From Desulfotomaculum sp. (GTDB lineage Bacteria > Bacillota > Desulfotomaculia > Desulfotomaculales > Desulfallaceae): a stretch of DNA of 64,000 bases. The notes under the pieces are model-generated. The model was given only the letters and a program-made list of their open reading frames with translations. It did no database searches and had not been told where the DNA came from. The stretch's first letter is position 1; the number at the start of each line of letters is the position of its first letter. The DNA lies in assembly GCA_016841675.1 (NCBI GenBank), contig JAENYQ010000004.1, forward strand, positions 51,471 to 115,470. Reading direction: 5' to 3'. Shown in pieces: positions 59,646-64,000 of the stretch. Position numbers and translations under genes: made by a program.

Positions 59646-60961
59646 GTATCACCACTTCCCAACTTAATGCGTTCAGATAGCCGATCTAATCCGTTGTGCT
59701 TAGGTCCTAGCATGCCGTGACTGATGAAAACAAAAAGCAGGGATAACACCTGGAACCGAACCCGGTATATACCGCCCATATTTGACCCGCCCAGGGCATA
59801 GATGGCGGTGAAACTGGCAATCAGGATGATTAAAAAGAGGCACTCTCCTCGCTTTTTCTTCCATAAACTGCAAATTCCAGGTGCAACAAATAAGTATAGA
59901 ACATAAAGCATAAACATCTCCGGTAGGCTAATAATTTTTAACAACCCACCCGACTGCCAGGGCAAGGGGCCAAAGGCGAAATAAAACAGGCCTACAGGGA
60001 TATATTTTAGTGCGTTGGGCACGGAATTGAAACTAACCCCATCTGAATATGCTGAATCACCTATAGCTCCGGCATTATGCTGCTCCGCAATTGTTTCCAG
60101 GTTCTGGCTGGCTACATAGTCACTACCTAGGAATCCATACCCCATTTGATTAAGAGTAAGACCGGCCACGATGACTAGCAGCAGTGTATAAATAAGTCGT
60201 TTATTCCATTTGAAGTTAGTGGCAGTAACTATAAAAGAAAGCGCAATTACAATCCCCAGAAGAATGCCCAGGTAAAACCTCAATGAGACCAAGGGCATCA
60301 GGGCCAATGCTATGGCCATTAAATTACGGAACTGGAACTTTTGCATCACTTCCAACACTTTTTTAACAATGAAGGTGAGCAGGAAAATACAAAGCCCTTC
60401 TTTAAGGTTCAGCGCAGACCAGACAATAAATGATGGGAAAAAAGCAGTTAAAATAAATGTGTACCTGGCTGCCGTCGGCCCGCTTAGCCTCAATGAAACA
60501 AAATACAGGTTTAGGGCAGCACCAATGGCAATGATACTGTTAATCAGCCGTACGACATCGGGATAATAACCGGTGATATAGTAGATAAAGGCATTGAAGT
60601 AGTAATATCCGAAGTTATTCTTGTTAATTATATAACTGCCGCCGCTGTGCCAGGTCTGTGCAATATCATTACCAATTCTGCCGTAAGTAATGCCGTCTGC
60701 CGTAAGAAACGGGTTATCAAATGCCAGTGTGGCAACAATAAACAAAACCCTCAATAAAAGGGCGCCCAGGGCCAGCTTAAACAAAATGGCCCGATCCTCG
60801 GCAGGCACCCTGTGTCCATCGGACAAAAAGTAGAGCAGAACTGTGAATATTACAACGAAGGAAACAATAATCATTTTATCGTAAACCAACAAACCAGCCA
60901 TTAATGCCAGTGCCAAAAGCACTGCCGGTTCCAGGCCATGCCTGTTTGCATATACCTGCAT
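59642..60961 (-). CDS. Polytopic membrane protein, probable polysaccharide polymerase or GT-C enzyme
   Basis: About 439 residues from the ATG at 60961 (GGAGG 8 bases upstream), with about 11-12 membrane segments. A long extracytoplasmic loop carries DNPFLTADGITYGRIGNDIAQTW and YYYFNAFIYYITGYYPDVVRLIN, similar to PMT_2/GT-C family glycosyltransferases or EpsG-like polymerases. A Wzy-type role fits the position between a glycosyltransferase and the CapD fusion gene, but GT-C transfer is equally possible. Confidence 0.78.
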   Translation of the reverse strand: MQVYANRHGLEPAVLLALALMAGLLVYDKMIIVSFVVIFTVLLYFLSDGHRVPAEDRAILFKLALGALLLRVLFIVATLAFDNPFLTADGITYGRIGNDIAQTWHSGGSYIINKNNFGYYYFNAFIYYITGYYPDVVRLINSIIAIGAALNLYFVSLRLSGPTAARYTFILTAFFPSFIVWSALNLKEGLCIFLLTFIVKKVLEVMQKFQFRNLMAIALALMPLVSLRFYLGILLGIVIALSFIVTATNFKWNKRLIYTLLLVIVAGLTLNQMGYGFLGSDYVASQNLETIAEQHNAGAIGDSAYSDGVSFNSVPNALKYIPVGLFYFAFGPLPWQSGGLLKIISLPEMFMLYVLYLFVAPGICSLWKKKRGECLFLIILIASFTAIYALGGSNMGGIYRVRFQVLSLLFVFISHGMLGPKHNGLDRLSERIKLGSGDT

Positions 60962-60982
60962 CAAACCATCCTCCTGTGGTTT

Positions 60983-63757
60983 TTAAATCCTGATTATATT
61001 TTTCCTGCTTCCGGTAATTTGCCGGGTAGCGTTACGGGTATCTATAATCAGGCCGGCTGTATCGGCAACCATTTGGTAATTAACACAGGAATGGTCGGTT
61101 AATATCAGCACAATGTCGGCGCCGGCAAGGTTTTCTTGGGTTAAATCAACAGAATTATAGTGTTCACTGGCTTTCGGAAAATCCACCTGGGGCACATGTG
61201 GGTCGTGGTATTGAACAGTTGCCTTGTTCTCCCGTAATCGTTTAATAATTTTTAAAGCGGGGGATTCCCGCACATCATCTATGTCCTTCTTATATGCAAC
61301 ACCCAGAATAAATATCTTAGAGCTGTTTAAGCATTTACCTTGGTCATTTAAAAGAGTAATTGTTTTTTGGATTACATATTCAGTAGCCTGATTGTTTAAT
61401 TCGCCTGCCAGCTCGATAAATCGCGGTTGAAATTCAAATGTGCGCGCTTTCCAAGCCAGGTAAAATGGGTCTACGGGGATACAATGGCCCCCTACTCCAG
61501 GGCCGGGATAAAAAACCTGAATGCCAAAAGGTTTTGTGGCCGCCGCATCTAAAATTTCCCAAACATCAAGCTCCATACGGTTGCACAACAGCATAAACTC
61601 ATTAACCAGTGCAATATTTACAACCCGGTAGGTGTTTTCAAAAATCTTAGTCATTTCTGCAGCATCAGGGGAACTTACCGGTACTACGCATTCAGTACTC
61701 TGCTGGTAAAAGATAGAGCCCGCCTGGCTGCATACAGGCGTTACCCCCCCAATTACCTTGGCTACCTTGCCTACAGTAAAGCTTTTGTTACCGGGGTCAA
61801 CCCTTTCCGGAGAAAAGGCCAGGAAAAAATCACTGCCTGCTGCTAGCCCGCCGGATTCCAGGATCGGTAATACTATCTCCCTGGTGGTGCCGGGGAAAGT
61901 TGTGCTCTCCAGGATGATCAACTGTCCACGCTGAAGATTGCGGGCCACTTCCTCTGCGGCAGAAGTTATATATGACAGATCAGGTTGGCGCAATTCATTA
62001 AGCGGTGTAGGTACACAGATTACTACCACATCCATATTCCGCAGCAGGTTAAAATCTGTAGTTACCTTCAAGTTGCCGCTGGTTATTAGTTCCCTTAGGT
62101 CTTTGTCGTCAACATCCTGGATATAGTTTTGACCAGCTTTAAGTTTATTGACCCGTGAGTTGTCTATATCTATTCCGGTAACCTGGAAACCGGTTTTGGC
62201 TTGCAACACGGCCTGCGGCAGCCCTACATACCCAAGACCAATTACTGCAACCTTGGCTTTTTTGCCAACTAACCTGTTGATCGTCTTTTGGGCTAATCCT
62301 TCTCTCTGTTCGTAATCAAACACTTGGCGCACCGTCCTTATGTTTCTATGCAGTCCGACAACACGATTCAAATGATATGTTATCGCTTCTTCGGAGTACT
62401 GAAAGTATTTTTGGCTAAAAATATCCAGCAGATCATCCAAACCAGGAAAACAGCATTTTGCAGAAGGCACTTTATAAATACGTCTATGGCTGGTTGGTAT
62501 AATGCGTTCCTGATCGTAGTATAAACTCTCAGTTAATTTTTCCCCCTGGCGGACACCCGTGTACTGGATAGAGATGTCTATTCCCGGTTCGTAACCGGAT
62601 AGCTTAATCAGGTTTTTTACCAGATCCAGAATCAGAACCGGTTCGCCCATGTCTAAAATAAATATTTCCCCGCCCCGGGCCAGTGCCCCAGCCTGAATGA
62701 CTAGCTGCGCCGCTTCGGTAACCGTCATAAAATAGCGCTTCATAGCCGGGTGAGTTACTGTTACCGGTCCACCTGAAGCAATTTGTTTTTTAAATAACGG
62801 CACAGCACTGCCCCTGCTACCAAGGACATTGCCAAACCTTACGGCCACAAATCTGGTTGCACTCATCTCATTCATCCACTGGATTACCATTTCCGCAACC
62901 CTTTTGGTAGCCCCCATGATGCTGGATGGATTGACTGCTTTATCGCTTGATACCAACACAAATACATGCACATTAAACCGGTGTGCGGCTTCTGCTAATA
63001 TCTTGGTGCCTAATATATTGTTTTTTACGGCCTCCTCAGGGTTATTTTCCATCAACGGTACATGTTTGTGCGCAGCGGCATGGAATACCACTGCCGGTCG
63101 ATAGCGTTCAAATATTCGGCCAATCCGCTGGGTGTCCCTTATATCAGCTATTTCCGGTGTTAGGGGGACAAGAGGGAATTTTCCCCTTAACTCCATCTCA
63201 GCCTCATAGATGCTGTTTTCACCGTGCCCCACAAGCACCAGTCGACCGGGCTCAAAAGCTGCCAGTTGACGGCATAGCTCCGAACCGATCGAGCCACCGG
63301 CTCCTGTAATCAATATCGTGCGGTCTTTTAGATATCCGGCTATCTCCTTGACATTAAGGGAAACCGACTGCCGCCCGATTAAATCTTCCAGCTGAATTTC
63401 GCGAATGCTGCTGGTTTGAATTTTTCCTGTAATCAGGTCATAAAAACCGGGCAGGATTTTCAGATTTGCTTTCGCCTGGTGACAAACCTCTACAATTTGC
63501 CTGATCGTCTTACAAGGCGCAGAAGGCATGGCGATAATTATTTGTTCCGAGCCGGTTTTTTTTACGATCTCTGGTATTTTATCTCTGTCTCCCAAAACGG
63601 GTAAACCATGTATCAGCCGATCTTTTTTCTGAAGGTCGTCATCTATAAAACCTACCGGTACAAGATTTCCATCTACCCTATGTGTTAAAACCTCTGCAAC
63701 AATTCCACCGGCTACTCCGGCACCAACAATTAATACTTTCTTCCTGTGCCCAGCCAT
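60983..63757 (-). CDS. CapD/FlaA1-like dehydratase fused to UDP-GlcNAc 6-dehydrogenase
   Basis: A 924-residue fusion. Residues 1-130: CoA-binding-like Rossmann domain of the CapD/FlaA1 family (VLIVGAGVAGGIVAEVL). Residues 145-480: CapD SDR with TGAGGSIGSELCRQ (151-164), SSDKAVNPSSIMGATK and RFGNVLGSRGSAVPLF. Residues 500-924: UDP-sugar dehydrogenase with VAVIGLGYVGLPQA, AFSPERVDPGN and the catalytic cysteine C759 in GPGVGGHC, close to WbpA/WbpO. The usual four membrane helices of CapD are absent. The products would be UDP-4-keto-6-deoxy-GlcNAc and UDP-GlcNAcA. Start ATG at 63757 follows GAGAGAGGG. Confidence 0.93.
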   Translation of the reverse strand: MAGHRKKVLIVGAGVAGGIVAEVLTHRVDGNLVPVGFIDDDLQKKDRLIHGLPVLGDRDKIPEIVKKTGSEQIIIAMPSAPCKTIRQIVEVCHQAKANLKILPGFYDLITGKIQTSSIREIQLEDLIGRQSVSLNVKEIAGYLKDRTILITGAGGSIGSELCRQLAAFEPGRLVLVGHGENSIYEAEMELRGKFPLVPLTPEIADIRDTQRIGRIFERYRPAVVFHAAAHKHVPLMENNPEEAVKNNILGTKILAEAAHRFNVHVFVLVSSDKAVNPSSIMGATKRVAEMVIQWMNEMSATRFVAVRFGNVLGSRGSAVPLFKKQIASGGPVTVTHPAMKRYFMTVTEAAQLVIQAGALARGGEIFILDMGEPVLILDLVKNLIKLSGYEPGIDISIQYTGVRQGEKLTESLYYDQERIIPTSHRRIYKVPSAKCCFPGLDDLLDIFSQKYFQYSEEAITYHLNRVVGLHRNIRTVRQVFDYEQREGLAQKTINRLVGKKAKVAVIGLGYVGLPQAVLQAKTGFQVTGIDIDNSRVNKLKAGQNYIQDVDDKDLRELITSGNLKVTTDFNLLRNMDVVVICVPTPLNELRQPDLSYITSAAEEVARNLQRGQLIILESTTFPGTTREIVLPILESGGLAAGSDFFLAFSPERVDPGNKSFTVGKVAKVIGGVTPVCSQAGSIFYQQSTECVVPVSSPDAAEMTKIFENTYRVVNIALVNEFMLLCNRMELDVWEILDAAATKPFGIQVFYPGPGVGGHCIPVDPFYLAWKARTFEFQPRFIELAGELNNQATEYVIQKTITLLNDQGKCLNSSKIFILGVAYKKDIDDVRESPALKIIKRLRENKATVQYHDPHVPQVDFPKASEHYNSVDLTQENLAGADIVLILTDHSCVNYQMVADTAGLIIDTRNATRQITGSRKNIIRI

Positions 63758-63910
63758 GAATCAACCCTCTCTCAAGCAGGACTCTTGGAACAGTGATGGT
63801 TTTTACTACAGGTTCTAAACATAATATGGCATATTCTGAAATATGTGCATATCCATCCCAAATCACAGCAAGCATCATGCTTTAACACCGGTTGGTCCTG
63901 AAGTAGACAA
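63758..63910 (-). promoter_or_regulatory. Leader of the third polysaccharide transcript
   Basis: About 150 non-coding bases separate the fusion gene from the tRNA terminator, so a promoter for the long minus-strand run should be here. AT-rich words (ATATGCCATATTATG, minus strand) might hold a -10, but no -35 with proper spacing was found. The ribosome site GAGAGAGGG precedes the start. Confidence 0.3.
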
Positions 63911-63940
63911 AAGAAGCACCCTCTAATAGAAGGTGCTTCT
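63911..63940 (-). terminator. Rho-independent terminator after the tRNA gene
   Basis: On the minus strand AAGAAGCACC pairs with GGTGCTTCTT across a 10-base loop; T-rich sequence (TTTTGTC) follows. It lies 5 bases beyond the tRNA CCA end. Confidence 0.85.
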
Positions 63941-63945
63941 TCTTG

Positions 63946-64000
63946 TGGTGACCCCACCGGGACTCGAACCCGGGTTACCGCCGTGAAAGGGCGGTGTCTT
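63946..64000 (-). tRNA. tRNA-Glu (anticodon TTC), 3' part, cut by window edge
   Basis: On the minus strand the visible part reads an anticodon arm CCGCC-CTTTCAC-GGCGG, with TTC as the anticodon, then a T arm with GGTTCGAGTCC and an encoded CCA end. The acceptor 5' half and D arm are outside the window. Confidence 0.92.

Noticed and set aside
60983..63757. Possible frameshift joining two adjacent genes
   Set aside because: The frame is open throughout with a plausible linker at about 480-500, so a true fusion is the simpler reading; kept as a check in the findings.
63946..64000. tRNA as an attachment site for an integrated island
   Set aside because: No integrase and no direct repeat of the tRNA 3' end was seen in the window, and the tRNA is incomplete here.

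Overview
The window looks like chromosomal DNA of an endospore-forming, Gram-positive anaerobe related to Desulfotomaculum, Pelotomaculum and other Peptococcaceae. This is an inference from several traits: strong GGAGG ribosome sites with many TTG and GTG starts, S-layer-homology (SLH) anchoring, YveK-type chain-length proteins without an outer-membrane export system, a gas-vesicle locus, and several families of short palindromic repeats. No species can be named from the sequence alone.

Layout. (1) Positions 1-3812 hold a gas-vesicle operon on the minus strand: gvpA, a coiled-coil protein, gvpO, gvpN, an Hsp20/GvpH protein and a CDC48-type AAA+ ATPase cut by the window edge. (2) Positions 4039-6953 hold two tandem paralogous unknown proteins, a two-domain cell-wall hydrolase and a small membrane-anchored protein. 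(3) Positions 6989-24000 hold a first polysaccharide block, almost entirely minus strand. It has sugar-nucleotide enzymes for a diamino or uronic sugar (two DegT aminotransferases, a Gfo/Idh/MocA dehydrogenase, a hexapeptide acyltransferase, a UDP-GlcNAc 2-epimerase), a Wzz protein, four glycosyltransferases, a MurJ/MviN-type flippase, a Wzy/WaaL-type polymerase and a secreted alpha/alpha-barrel protein with three near-identical C-terminal modules. (4) Positions 24419-39523 hold a mixed block: a beta-helix membrane protein, the initiating sugar transferase, a FemAB-like protein, a DUF218 protein, epimerases, a second Wzz, a Wzx flippase, an SLH-anchored polysaccharide deacetylase and two plus-strand tandem-rhodanese proteins. 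(5) Positions 39812-63757 hold a third block with APS kinase and a sulfotransferase, the GDP-mannose/GDP-fucose branch (ManC, Gmd, a Gmd paralogue, GDP-fucose synthase), the complete dTDP-rhamnose set (RmlA-D), glycosyltransferases, methyltransferases, a second Wzx, a second candidate polymerase and a 924-residue fused CapD/nucleotide-sugar dehydrogenase. A tRNA-Glu runs off the right edge.

Taken together, the genes encode synthesis of one or more complex cell-surface or extracellular polysaccharides. Sugars predicted from the enzymes are rhamnose, fucose, mannose and N-acetylated amino or uronic sugars, with possible sulfate, methyl and de-N-acetylation decorations. Assembly would be by the Wzx/Wzy route. 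One initiating transferase serves three flippases and two polymerases, so more than one glycan is likely, or a second initiator lies outside.

The most unusual sequence-level observation is that three families of short palindromic repeats are scattered through the locus and enter or touch several coding regions. One sits in frame inside the UDP-GlcNAc 2-epimerase and others form the C-termini of the Hsp20 protein and of an aminotransferase. The CysC/sulfotransferase pair, the rhodanese pair lacking most catalytic cysteines, and a decayed glycosyltransferase fragment beside cysC are the other main points of interest.
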